IMG/VR virus record: IMGVR_UViG_3300021424_000256
Coordinates: 1 to 22,454 of that record
Source: a virus
Reading direction: 5' to 3' (one strand)
Length of the DNA: 22,454 bases
In this document: piece after piece, positions 1 through 7,703 of the stretch
Layout: each line of letters begins with the position of its first letter
Position numbering within the stretch: position 1 is the stretch's first letter
Program-made: the position numbers and the translations under genes
The notes under the pieces: generated by a model
Databases searched by the model: none
Told to the model about the DNA's origin: nothing
The model's input: only the letters and a program-made list of their open reading frames with translations

Positions 1-379
1 TGAAGAACCGCTTGTTCCAGACGAACCGCTAGTACCGTCAGTTCCAGAAGTACCACTAGAACCGCTCGTTCCAGAAGATCCACTCGTTCCAGATGAACCT
101 GAAGTACCTGAAGTTCCAGATGAACCACATGTACCACTTGTTCCAGATGGACCAGAAGTTCCTGAAGAACCGCTTGTTCCAGATGAACCTGAAGTGCCTG
201 AAGTTCCAGATGAACCAGATGTACCACTTGTTCCAGATGGACCAGAAGTTCCTGAAGAACCGCTTGTTCCAGACGAACCGCTAGTACCGTCAGTTCCAGA
301 AGTACCACTAGAACCGCTCGTTCCAGAAGATCCACTCGTTCCAGATGAACCTGAAGTACCTGAAGTTCCAGATGAACCA
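1..379. repeat. 127-bp perfect direct repeat, 252-bp offset, in collagen-like gene
   Basis: Bases 1-127 are identical to 253-379, with the first mismatch at 128 versus 380. The offset of 252 bases is 84 codons, so the duplication preserves reading frame and the Gly-X-Y register. The second copy continues with an extra 9-bp (one triplet unit) insertion. This is typical of repeat-length variation by slippage or recombination. Confidence 0.9.
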
Positions 380-663
380 GATGAACCAGATGTACCACTT
401 GTTCCAGATGGACCAGAAGTTCCTGAAGAACCGCTTGTTCCGGAAGAACCGCTTGTTCCGGAAAAACCGCTAGTGCCAGAAGCACCACTAGAACCGCTCG
501 TTCCAGAAGATCCACTTGTTCCAGAGGAACCGCTAGTACCCGAAGTACCACTTGTACCGGGAGGTCCCGTTTCTTTACCAACTGTAGAAATCGGTGGATT
601 TCCTACTAAATTAATATCAATAACATTTTTACTACTTTCAATCTTTACGTCAATTGAAGCCAT
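1..663 (-). CDS. Collagen-like Gly-X-Y repeat fibre protein (3' end outside window)
   Basis: The minus-strand frame is open from an ATG at 663 to the left edge, giving 221 codons with no stop, so the C-terminus lies outside the window. Residues 1-32 (MASIDVKIESSK...) are non-repetitive and probably form the virion-anchoring segment. From Gly33 to the edge every third residue is Gly, about 63 Gly-X-Y triplets, nearly all GTS or GSS, with a few GAS, GFS, GPS and GTD and one opening GPP. Such repeats are known from phage tail fibres and bacterial collagen-like proteins, where they form trimeric triple-helical stalks. Proline is almost absent, so Thr/Ser must supply stability, possibly through glycosylation. 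It follows the small gene at 668-997 by 4 bases. Plus-strand reading frames here (PEVPDEP-type) are antisense shadows. Fibre role likely; exact location in the virion unknown. Confidence 0.85.
   Translation of the reverse strand, partial: MASIDVKIESSKNVIDINLVGNPPISTVGKETGPPGTSGTSGTSGSSGTSGSSGTSGSSGASGTSGFSGTSGSSGTSGSSGTSGPSGTSGTSGSSGSSGTSGTSGSSGTSGSSGTSGSSGTSGTDGTSGSSGTSGSSGTSGPSGTSGTSGSSGTSGTSGSSGTSGSSGTSGPSGTSGTCGSSGTSGTSGSSGTSGSSGTSGSSGTSGTDGTSGSSGTSGSS
91..270. repeat. 90-bp tandem repeat, two copies, in collagen-like gene
   Basis: Bases 91-180 and 181-270 are adjacent 90-bp units (30 codons, ten Gly-X-Y triplets) that differ at only two positions, near 106/196 and 128/218. The high identity at synonymous positions points to a recent duplication. 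Confidence 0.85.
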
Positions 664-667
664 ATTT

Positions 668-997
668 TTATAAATGAGTTACATCTGGCAAAACATTTAA
701 TCTAAATTCAAAAAGAGTTCGATCTTGAATACCTGTAGAATAAAAATGTATGTCACCATACAAATTAATTGGAGGAAAACTTTGCGTTATATTAGCAGGT
801 AATGTAAAAAAAACAGAACCACTAAAGGGTGCAGCATAAACAATTGTCGGTACAAACTGATATAATAAATTACCATCAGGGTGTGGGCGAATTTGCCCCG
901 TACAACTCATGTTTGTAAAATCATCAATTGCGGAACTTAAATTAATCGTTTGTGTACCGAGATGATCCCCTCTAATTACAGATAATTGCGTTGCCAC
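668..997 (-). CDS. Small putative baseplate/tail-type virion protein
   Basis: 109 residues starting at GTG (997); an overlapping ATG at 999 is in another frame and hits a stop after a few codons, so GTG is preferred. The N-terminus (LSVIRGDHLGTQTINLSSAIDDFTN) followed by TGQIRPHPDG resembles the 'RGD..., then a short beta-rich body with an IR strand' layout common in small phage baseplate or fibre-adaptor proteins. The rest is predicted beta strands with no signal peptide or membrane segment. It sits 4 bases upstream of the collagen-like fibre gene and shares its strand, so an adaptor or chaperone role for the fibre is reasonable. The family assignment is by pattern only. Confidence 0.6.
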   Translation of the reverse strand: MATQLSVIRGDHLGTQTINLSSAIDDFTNMSCTGQIRPHPDGNLLYQFVPTIVYAAPFSGSVFFTLPANITQSFPPINLYGDIHFYSTGIQDRTLFEFRLNVLPDVTHL

Positions 998-1037
998 ATA
1001 TACAATTACACTTCTTTAAAAACAAAAGAAATGAAAT

Positions 1038-1421
1038 TTATATTTCGCCTAATATTTTTAATGTCTTCTTATGTAATGGATTATTTGGATCCAATTTTAC
1101 TGCTGGACTTTCTGTAGTCATTGAAATAGTACCGCGACCAATTGATTTAAATTCGCGCAACAACTTGTCGCGTAATTCTTGTCGCGAGCCACTAGCAAAT
1201 ATACCAACTCGCTCACAAAGTTTTTGCATATCTAAATTTGTCATCTCACTTAACTTTTCTTTAAACACATCTAGATTATAAGTTCCAAATGGATTTACTT
1301 TTTTGATACCTAGAATATCTTCTAGTTTTTTAATTTTTTGAATATCAGGATCTTCATTTATCTGTCCATCAGCTAAATTTAAATTATCTAATTCACTGGA
1401 CTTCTTTTTAGATTTTGCCAT
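1038..1421 (-). CDS. SAP-like domain protein, function unknown
   Basis: 127 residues. The N-terminus is Lys-rich (MAKSKKKSSE). Residues 44-91 carry NPFGT, then a helix-turn-helix-like stretch (LSEMTNLDMQKLCERVGI ... GSRQELRDKLLREF) that matches the SAP pattern: two short helices joined by a Gly/Ser turn, usually a nucleic-acid-binding element. It is the first gene after the capsid terminator, 43 bases from the next gene. The leader is A/T-only (AATAAATATATG). Position between capsid and fibre genes suggests a head- or neck-associated protein, but I do not recognise a named family. Confidence 0.65.
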   Translation of the reverse strand: MAKSKKKSSELDNLNLADGQINEDPDIQKIKKLEDILGIKKVNPFGTYNLDVFKEKLSEMTNLDMQKLCERVGIFASGSRQELRDKLLREFKSIGRGTISMTTESPAVKLDPNNPLHKKTLKILGEI

Positions 1422-1452
1422 ATATTTATTATAATAAATAAAAGATTAATTT

Positions 1453-1491
1453 AAAAAAATAAAAAAGGTGCTACCCTTTCGGATAGCACCT
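1453..1491 (-). terminator. Intrinsic terminator after the major capsid gene
   Basis: On the minus strand an 8-bp perfect stem (AGGTGCTA / TAGCACCT, plus-strand 1466-1473 and 1484-1491) with a 10-base loop is followed directly by TTTTTT-A-TTTTTTT. It begins 18 bases past the capsid stop codon. It would end or attenuate the capsid transcript before the fibre genes. This is the clearest terminator in the window. Confidence 0.9.
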
Positions 1492-1509
1492 CTTTGCGTT
1501 ATATTATGA

Positions 1510-2673
1510 TTACATTATCAATCCTACAAGTGCTCTGTTGTCGAGGACCATACGACCCTCTTCGAGACCACCGTAGTAACCAATCTTGCCCTGACGAAGA
1601 GTATACTGATCGTCAGCAACAAGAGTGAATTCAGAACCTGTATCAGAATCAACAGCGATGGCGCGGATTAGAGAATCGCGGCTTCTGTCAAGACCGATAA
1701 GAACTTCTTCGGTAGAACCATCAAATGCACCAGCAGCGCCACCACCATGACCGGCGTATTCAGTGGAACCAGCTACTGTGTCAAAGATGGTGTTGAACTT
1801 CTTACCAATACCGAGTTCAAGAATCTCCATGATGCTAACACCATAGAATTCAGGAAGACCGGCTTGGCTGAAGATTTGATCGCGAATAGCATCAGTAGCA
1901 ACAACTGGAGCGTTAGCAGCAGTTTGGCTGTTAGCTGTGCCCAACTTAGCAGGAGCAGCTGTATTGATTGGATTGTAAGCCATTGCACGTATTTCTTCTA
2001 CAACTTCAGGAGAAACGATAAGATCTGTGAGACCTCTGCGAGCGCCAGAAGGAGTACCACCAACGAATGAAGCGTTAATACGCTTGATCTTCGTGAACAA
2101 CTTGTTCAAGTCTTCTAGTACGAATCTACCAGCACCAGCTGTACGGAAAACATGATAGTTGTTAGCGGCAGTTGAGCTATTGCCAGTAGAAGCCTGAGCA
2201 AGAGCGGTCATGAGAAGGTTAGCAGATGTTCTTTCTTGCTTAAGCATAACTTCTTGAGCTACGCGAGTGAAAGACTTGCTAACTACATCAAGACGGCTCT
2301 TAGCAGCATACTTCTTGTCGAAAGCAACAGCACTATCGAGCTTGTAAGTAGCTAGCTTGAGTTCGGAAGCTAATGGCTGAACAATATTCTGAGGAAGACC
2401 ACCGGCAACAGTCTGGCTGTAAACCTTGATGTAATCTTCATCAAAAATGTCATAGTAAAGATCCAAAGGAATGGAAGGATTATCTTCAGCATTGAATTGG
2501 AGACTTGTGAAGAGGTTAGAAACGGTTGGAGCGTTGTTGATAACTTCGGCTAATACTGGGCCAATAAACTCAGCCAAAGCGACCTGAGCTTCATAAGCGG
2601 TTTCACGATTACGTGAAGCCATAGCCTTAACTAATTCAACCTGCTCATCTGTTCTCTTTAAAATAATTTTCAT
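1510..2673 (-). CDS. Major capsid protein (HK97-fold, inferred)
   Basis: 387 residues, a usual length for an HK97-fold capsid subunit. The N-terminal helix region is rich in Glu/Ala (RTDEQVELVKAMASRNRETAY), followed by the stretch at about 50-75 (VSNLFTSLQFNAEDNPSIPLDLYYDI) and a mixed alpha/beta body ending in a beta-rich C-terminus (LRQGKIGYYGGLEEGRMV). It follows portal, protease-scaffold and a cement-like gene, the standard phage order, and is followed by a strong terminator. By hand count a 60-base sample (1561-1620) is 48% GC against 20-25% in the glycan genes, consistent with codon selection on the most abundant virion protein. The leader is TTTAACTAAAACAAGAAT before ATG, with no SD. 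Identity rests on synteny and composition, not on a diagnostic motif. Confidence 0.85.
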   Translation of the reverse strand: MKIILKRTDEQVELVKAMASRNRETAYEAQVALAEFIGPVLAEVINNAPTVSNLFTSLQFNAEDNPSIPLDLYYDIFDEDYIKVYSQTVAGGLPQNIVQPLASELKLATYKLDSAVAFDKKYAAKSRLDVVSKSFTRVAQEVMLKQERTSANLLMTALAQASTGNSSTAANNYHVFRTAGAGRFVLEDLNKLFTKIKRINASFVGGTPSGARRGLTDLIVSPEVVEEIRAMAYNPINTAAPAKLGTANSQTAANAPVVATDAIRDQIFSQAGLPEFYGVSIMEILELGIGKKFNTIFDTVAGSTEYAGHGGGAAGAFDGSTEEVLIGLDRSRDSLIRAIAVDSDTGSEFTLVADDQYTLRQGKIGYYGGLEEGRMVLDNRALVGLIM

Positions 2674-2692
2674 ATTCTTGTTTTAGTTAAAA

Positions 2693-3367
2693 TTAAATGG
2701 TATAAGAAGTTGTGCAATCAATCTGAACTAGAGCGAATTTGGCTCCAGCAGTACCAGTACCAGCGTAATGATCGCTCTTACCGTTTTGACTGACTCGCGT
2801 ACCAGTAGCTAATACACGACCGATAATGCTATATTGACCAGTGAGTGGTGAAATAGCACTTGGGGCATAACCAGTAACTTTACCAGCGTTAGCGGAAATA
2901 GCTAAATGAGAATTTGGAGCCATGTTAGCATCAACCCAATCGATAGCTGTATCAGCTAGTGTGAAAACACCGCGAGTAGCGACTGGAACAGCTTGTCCAG
3001 AAAGAACAGCTTGAAGCTCTTGTCTCTTGACAGGATTATAAAGCAACTTCTCTCCGTTTTCATCGTTTTGAAGTGTTTGATTTAGCGTAACACCAAGAAC
3101 TGGAACGCCAGCGGTGGCCGCAGTGAAAGTTAGTGGAACGGAAGGATACTGAGCAGCTCCAAGGAATGGATAGTCAGTGTTTCCGAGGTAAGAGTTAGCA
3201 GCATAAGTAATTGGATCTTGATCCAAATTACCGGCTGAAACTTTAACGAAAACACCAGCAGAACCGTTACCATTTGTTGATGGGGCGGAATCCGCAGTGT
3301 CGCTAGCAAATAGATTGATTACATCGTATTCGCTATATTGTCTAAATGGATATAGTCTTAGTGACAT
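2693..3367 (-). CDS. Putative capsid cement/decoration protein
   Basis: 224 residues, beta-rich, Gly/Ala/Ser/Thr-rich, few charges. The N-terminal segment (LYPFRQYSEYDVINLFA) is followed by a body with VATRGVFTLADTAIDWVDA and AISANAGKVTGYAP ... IIGRVLATGTRV. This repeats the 'G-V-F-x-L ... GD-type turn ... G-x-V' organisation seen in small capsid cement proteins of the DUF2190 kind. It lies between the protease-scaffold and capsid genes, where decoration proteins are often found, and shares their raised GC. Its ATG is 5 bases after the upstream stop. A head-fibre or other virion protein is the alternative. Confidence 0.6.
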   Translation of the reverse strand: MSLRLYPFRQYSEYDVINLFASDTADSAPSTNGNGSAGVFVKVSAGNLDQDPITYAANSYLGNTDYPFLGAAQYPSVPLTFTAATAGVPVLGVTLNQTLQNDENGEKLLYNPVKRQELQAVLSGQAVPVATRGVFTLADTAIDWVDANMAPNSHLAISANAGKVTGYAPSAISPLTGQYSIIGRVLATGTRVSQNGKSDHYAGTGTAGAKFALVQIDCTTSYTI

Positions 3368-3372
3368 ATAGT

Positions 3373-4944
3373 TTAGTATTTAATTGTTATATTATCTTTC
3401 GAAAAGGCTTTTGTGAGTCTTTCTTTCCAAGAAACAGCAGCTTCAGTAACTTCTATAGACTGAGCAGGAACAGCGGGAGCTTCGACCTTCGCATTAGCAA
3501 GTGCTGTTTCTACTTCAACTGTTGCAACAGCGCTGGAAGCTGTGGTTTCAGTAATAGTTGGCTTAACAGTGTTAAGTCTCTTGGCTAATTCAGCTTCTAA
3601 TTTTTCTTGGAAAATTTTCTCTTGTTCAGCTTTAAAAGCTTTGCTCTTATGCTTGAAAAGAACAGAAACTTTATCTTTATAAGATGCAAAAGACTCATCA
3701 GAATTTTCTAATGAGTTGAGATCTTTTGCTAAAATGGCTCGATCAAAATCATCAAAATCATATTCTTGATCTAAAAGTGACATTCTGGTATTAAAAAGTT
3801 CTTCAGAAGCTTTTGCTTTAACAGCGGTTTCAAGTTCATTTAACTTGGCAACAGCTTGATCTAAATCAACGCGAAGTTTTTCAGCGTCAGCAATAGCCTT
3901 GGCTTTATCCTCTTCAACCGCAGCAAGCTGGGCCTTAAATTCGTTGTTTTTATTTTTAATGCTTTCAGCGATTTGAGCTGAAATATTAGCGACGGCTTCT
4001 TCGCTGAATTTTACAGAATCCTGCTTTTCAGCAAGCACCGTCTTTAATGCCGATATGATTTGTTCGAGATCCATAATTTTAGTTTTAGTATTTATTACAT
4101 TATTATTCTTGTCTTGGGAAAATTTTTTATTAATCAAATCTATTACATCTGAAGAGTTAACTTCAATTGATTCTGGTTCTTTTTTTTCTTCGTTATCGAT
4201 ATTTGTATTTGATGTTCCATCATCGATGATGATGCCTTGAACATCAGCAGCTGGGTTTGTTGTGAAACCAATACCCAATGGATAAATTCTTCCTGTAACT
4301 AATCGATAAATAGGAGTGCCGTCATTTAATTTACCCGGACCATCAAAACCTTTTAAATATTTTTTAAATTCATTAATCTGTTCTTTCTTGCTTATTATTT
4401 CAGCATCTTTTAAATCTAAACTTCCTACAGCGATTAAATAATCATTAAAACCAATTTCCCAACTCGCACTAATACGTTGGTATAAATTAGATTCAGGATC
4501 ATTTGAATTTGTCAAAGCGTCTGCAAAATCTCTATCAACAGTTCTATAAACAACAGCAGCCAATGCTATATTAAAAGGATTTAAACTTCCTTTTACATCA
4601 TCCTCGAATAATAATCTATTATCATCAAGAGAAGAAAACGCTGAATTAACAATATGACCAACAACTCTTTGTTTTTTATGTTCAATATTTGTTGGCTTAT
4701 GAATAAAATACTTCTTAAAAGCAATTGCAGTGTTTGTATCAATACCGTCACCATTCTTATTAAATTTATTCACAACAGCAGCATTAAATGCAGCGCCAAC
4801 CAAATCAATATTCTTATCTAAATTAACAGAAGAAGGTATCAAAGATTTGAGTGGCTCCAAAGAAGCAACTGACAATAATGGATTATTATCAAAATTTATG
4901 GAAGCCGTAACAATATTATCAAATCTCGTCTTATAAAGAAACAT
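3373..4944 (-). CDS. Prohead protease fused to capsid scaffold
   Basis: 523 residues in two parts. Residues about 1-250 form a prohead-protease-like domain: NIEHKKQRVVGHI places a candidate catalytic His at 89, and ASWEIGFNDYL a candidate Ser at 161 followed by Glu163, matching the H...S arrangement of phage maturation proteases. An acidic linker (EEKKEPESIEVNSSD) leads into residues about 291-480, a long Glu/Lys/Ala heptad-like coiled coil (AAVEEDKAKAIADAEKLRVD) typical of scaffold proteins, with a basic tail at the end. Family logic: the scaffold templates procapsid assembly and the protease then degrades it. It starts 11 bases after the portal stop. An internal ATG at codon 291 could make the scaffold alone, as lambda Nu3 is made within gene C. 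Confidence 0.8.
   Translation of the reverse strand: MFLYKTRFDNIVTASINFDNNPLLSVASLEPLKSLIPSSVNLDKNIDLVGAAFNAAVVNKFNKNGDGIDTNTAIAFKKYFIHKPTNIEHKKQRVVGHIVNSAFSSLDDNRLLFEDDVKGSLNPFNIALAAVVYRTVDRDFADALTNSNDPESNLYQRISASWEIGFNDYLIAVGSLDLKDAEIISKKEQINEFKKYLKGFDGPGKLNDGTPIYRLVTGRIYPLGIGFTTNPAADVQGIIIDDGTSNTNIDNEEKKEPESIEVNSSDVIDLINKKFSQDKNNNVINTKTKIMDLEQIISALKTVLAEKQDSVKFSEEAVANISAQIAESIKNKNNEFKAQLAAVEEDKAKAIADAEKLRVDLDQAVAKLNELETAVKAKASEELFNTRMSLLDQEYDFDDFDRAILAKDLNSLENSDESFASYKDKVSVLFKHKSKAFKAEQEKIFQEKLEAELAKRLNTVKPTITETTASSAVATVEVETALANAKVEAPAVPAQSIEVTEAAVSWKERLTKAFSKDNITIKY
4072..4092 (-). promoter_or_regulatory. Candidate internal translation start for free scaffold
   Basis: Codon 291 of the protease-scaffold gene is ATG (plus-strand 4072-4074), exactly at the linker/coiled-coil boundary. 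Its leader contains TAAATACTAAA, an 11-base string also present just before the ATG of the next gene (3367). The capsid gene leader has the related ACTAAAAC. In this SD-less genome a shared A/T leader is the only available clue. Suggestive, not proven. Confidence 0.35.
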
Positions 4945-4955
4945 ATATTATATGT

Positions 4956-6995
4956 TTACACGGAATATCTAGTGCTGTGATATAACAAGCTTGCAGAATA
5001 AGTATCTAATTGATGTTCACCTGCAAGATCTTGAATAGATTTTAATATTCCTAATTTATCTAATACAGATGGATCATTAACAACTTGAGTGGCTAACTCT
5101 TTCCAATTATTATTTTCCGATCCGATAATAATTGCTTCGCTGATACTAGTAGCAATTTTCTTTTGATCTGAAGATAAAGTTTTTTTAGCGTATTTTTTCT
5201 TTAAAGCTAATTCAACTAATGAATTTAAATTTTTTGTTTCGTCAATAGCTTTAGCGATTGCTTCTTTTGCAAAAACAGAAGCTTTAGCTCCAAGTGGACG
5301 ACCCTTTTCATTTGGAGTCGATGTCTTTTTTGCAATTGGTGCTGGCCCAGCAATATCTGGAACTGGAGGCGATATCATCGGAACGCCGCCAACAATTGGA
5401 TTGTAATAACCCTGCTCTCTTTGTTGAACAAACTTCTCTTGAGCAGCAACCAATTCTTCTGGAGTTGGATAAATACCAGTCTCAATAACTCTAAGACCTT
5501 CTTCAGGAGGAAGAATACCGAGTTCCATCATTCTTGTAACAACACGATTGAATTGAGTCTCGTCTTTAATTGAGACTTCTTCGAATTTTGCTTGAGGACA
5601 TTTACCCTTAAATCCTAAATTCTTGAATATCAAGTCAAGTTGTGGTTGCAAAAAATCATGCAAGAAAGCATTTCTTGCTTCTTTTAATCTTTCAAAAAAT
5701 ACTTGAGCTTTAACTGTTGTATTAGCAAACTTTTCAGAACCAATTAATATATTTTGCAATCCTTCTTTAATATCTTCATTAACGATTTTATATTTTTCAT
5801 ATCCCAATACTTTATTCATATCAGGAATTAGAAACTCAGCTTTAGTTGTGTAATCGGCAACAAGTACGCGACCAACTGATTGATTTCGCAAAAGATTTTG
5901 CATTGCTTGAATATTTTTATGATTAATACCACCTTTAGATGGTTCATTACCCATTGTAATCAATAAAATAACATTCTCAATTGTTCTACAAATTGCTTGA
6001 TCAATCTTCTTCATTTCAAGCTTGAAATTAATATCGTCAAGAACAGGAAAACCAAATGGAACAGCAAATGGCTCATAATCCTGCTTTTTATAAAACGAAT
6101 AAATCACATCTGTTGGATTTAGTTGAATTTTCAAACCATCTTGAGACCATTGACCACTTTTGATTTTATTTCTTGTTTCTTTATCTAAATTCTCAAATAC
6201 TAATTTATCGTGATCGTTTTTAGGATTTTGCAATCTTTCTAATTCGTATTCAGAAAGAACCTTTTGATAAACAACGTATTTCCAAGAACTTGTTCTATTA
6301 ACTGTTACATAATAAGGATTTAAAAGAATATACTGAACAGGAATTTCATTCTTTACATCATATTTTGTGGGATAATTCTTATTGATTATTAGATCAGTCG
6401 TATAAGAAGATCCATCGTAAGAAGCGTAGCTCTCTAAAATTTTAGAAAAATCATCAATTGTAAATTTAGCATTTATTTTATAAAAGAAAACGTTGCCGCT
6501 GCGATAATATTCACGGAAGTATTGATCTTTTACGTTCCACATTTGAACGTATTTCATCCATTTAGTAAAAAAGTCTCTAGCTTTTTGACTGCCGCCTTCT
6601 AAATATATTTCAGCATTAGCAAATTCAGACATAATATCAATTGCGTTTCTGAATATAGCAATATTTGCATAAGCTTTCTGACATAATTCAATAGCATCGC
6701 GAATATTATAACCATTGATTGACATCTCAAATGGCAACAATCCTTCTCGAATATTACCATATTTATAAATTTTAGGACCTACATAAGCTAAGTTTCTTCT
6801 TATTTCTGAATTGCTTGTTCCGCCGCCTCTTTCATAACTAGCTTTAATTTCCGAATCGTAGAAAGGTTCACCAACCAAAGAAGGCTCCGATTCATTTGTT
6901 TTCAACAACGCTTCTAATGGCAAATTATCATTATTCTCATTGCCGTGAGAAAATTTATTCCAATAGTCTGATTTTTTTGTATATTTACGGCTCAT
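4956..6995 (-). CDS. Portal protein
   Basis: 679 residues, long for a portal. An N-terminal charged region is followed by the alpha/beta wing (from about residue 90: MSINGYNIRDAIELCQKAY), the clip/stem region with the segment LLITMGNEPSKGG, and a helical C-terminal crown (FLHDFLQPQLDLIFKNLGF, then MMELGILPPEEGLRVIE). A Pro-rich stretch (MISPPVPDIAGPAPIA) precedes NEKGRPLG, the 'GRP' signature frequent near portal C-termini, and a further basic helical tail. The portal forms the dodecameric ring through which terminase pumps DNA and to which the neck attaches. It lies directly upstream of the protease-scaffold. Only the methyltransferase separates it from terminase. Confidence 0.88.
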   Translation of the reverse strand: MSRKYTKKSDYWNKFSHGNENNDNLPLEALLKTNESEPSLVGEPFYDSEIKASYERGGGTSNSEIRRNLAYVGPKIYKYGNIREGLLPFEMSINGYNIRDAIELCQKAYANIAIFRNAIDIMSEFANAEIYLEGGSQKARDFFTKWMKYVQMWNVKDQYFREYYRSGNVFFYKINAKFTIDDFSKILESYASYDGSSYTTDLIINKNYPTKYDVKNEIPVQYILLNPYYVTVNRTSSWKYVVYQKVLSEYELERLQNPKNDHDKLVFENLDKETRNKIKSGQWSQDGLKIQLNPTDVIYSFYKKQDYEPFAVPFGFPVLDDINFKLEMKKIDQAICRTIENVILLITMGNEPSKGGINHKNIQAMQNLLRNQSVGRVLVADYTTKAEFLIPDMNKVLGYEKYKIVNEDIKEGLQNILIGSEKFANTTVKAQVFFERLKEARNAFLHDFLQPQLDLIFKNLGFKGKCPQAKFEEVSIKDETQFNRVVTRMMELGILPPEEGLRVIETGIYPTPEELVAAQEKFVQQREQGYYNPIVGGVPMISPPVPDIAGPAPIAKKTSTPNEKGRPLGAKASVFAKEAIAKAIDETKNLNSLVELALKKKYAKKTLSSDQKKIATSISEAIIIGSENNNWKELATQVVNDPSVLDKLGILKSIQDLAGEHQLDTYSASLLYHSTRYSV

Positions 6996-7021
6996 GTTAT
7001 AAATAGTTACACATAGTAACT

Positions 7022-7702
7022 TTAAAAGTGACTTTTTAACTTATACATAAATACATTTTGATTTTCAAAAAATAAGTTTTTATCATATTTAGTCCAACCA
7101 AAATTCTTTAAAAAACCATCACAATACATGCCTTTTCCTAAAATATTATCTTTAGTTTCAAATCTTTCTGTTTTTCCATCTGAAAAAGTCCAGCTTATCC
7201 AAGTATTAGGTAAATAATTATCATCAATAGCTACTATACAATTTTCATTTAAATAAGGATACAACAACATCAATTCTGTAAAATGATGAATAGCAGATGG
7301 ATGAGGGTCTCTTAAATCAAAATCAAAAGAATCTAAAAAAACTAAATCAAAATCATTAATTATATTTTTATCTAAAGAATCTATTATTTTTAAACTATCT
7401 CCAAGACGATAATCTATAAAATCTTTATATTCTAAAGAATTTTTTTTACATTTATTCATATTGTTTTCATCAATATCTATTGTTGTTAATTTACCACCAG
7501 TAAAATTTTTAATTATTTCAGCAAAAAGGCAAGTCATCGTTTTAAATTGAGGTATACCATCCGTATGCCCACAACCAGTTTCTAAAATATTAATAGGTCG
7601 ATTTAAACTTATGAAATAATTAAATATATATTCAATAAATTTAATTCTGGATCCACCTAAAGCGTTTAACGAATTAATTTTATTTATAAATTGTTCTTTC
7701 AT
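7022..7702 (-). CDS. Class I SAM-dependent methyltransferase inserted in packaging module
   Basis: 226 residues with a Rossmann methyltransferase core: motif I ILETGCGHT (39-47), motif II acidic end TTIDIDENN (about 73-81), GDSLKIID (101-108), VFLDSFDF (121-128) and AIDDNY (158-163). The pattern is closest to the Methyltransf_24 / TylF-like O-methyltransferases that act on sugars or small metabolites; the AIDDN motif is typical of their metal-binding end. It starts one base after the terminase stop and ends 26 bases before the portal start, so it is co-transcribed with structural genes yet is not a known part of packaging. It is clearly AT-richer than the capsid genes, consistent with a moron-type insertion. 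A partner of the downstream glycan genes is possible. Confidence 0.85.
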   Translation of the reverse strand: MKEQFINKINSLNALGGSRIKFIEYIFNYFISLNRPINILETGCGHTDGIPQFKTMTCLFAEIIKNFTGGKLTTIDIDENNMNKCKKNSLEYKDFIDYRLGDSLKIIDSLDKNIINDFDLVFLDSFDFDLRDPHPSAIHHFTELMLLYPYLNENCIVAIDDNYLPNTWISWTFSDGKTERFETKDNILGKGMYCDGFLKNFGWTKYDKNLFFENQNVFMYKLKSHF

Positions 7703-7703
7703 T

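Noticed and set aside
1-379. CRISPR-like or intergenic direct repeats
   Set aside because: Repeats are in frame, codon-multiple in length and lie inside a Gly-X-Y coding region without spacers.
93-673. Plus-strand Pro/Glu/Val-rich frames over the fibre repeats
   Set aside because: They are the antisense reading of Gly-Thr-Ser codons; the minus-strand frame has a proper start, a non-repetitive N-terminus and the strand of its neighbours.
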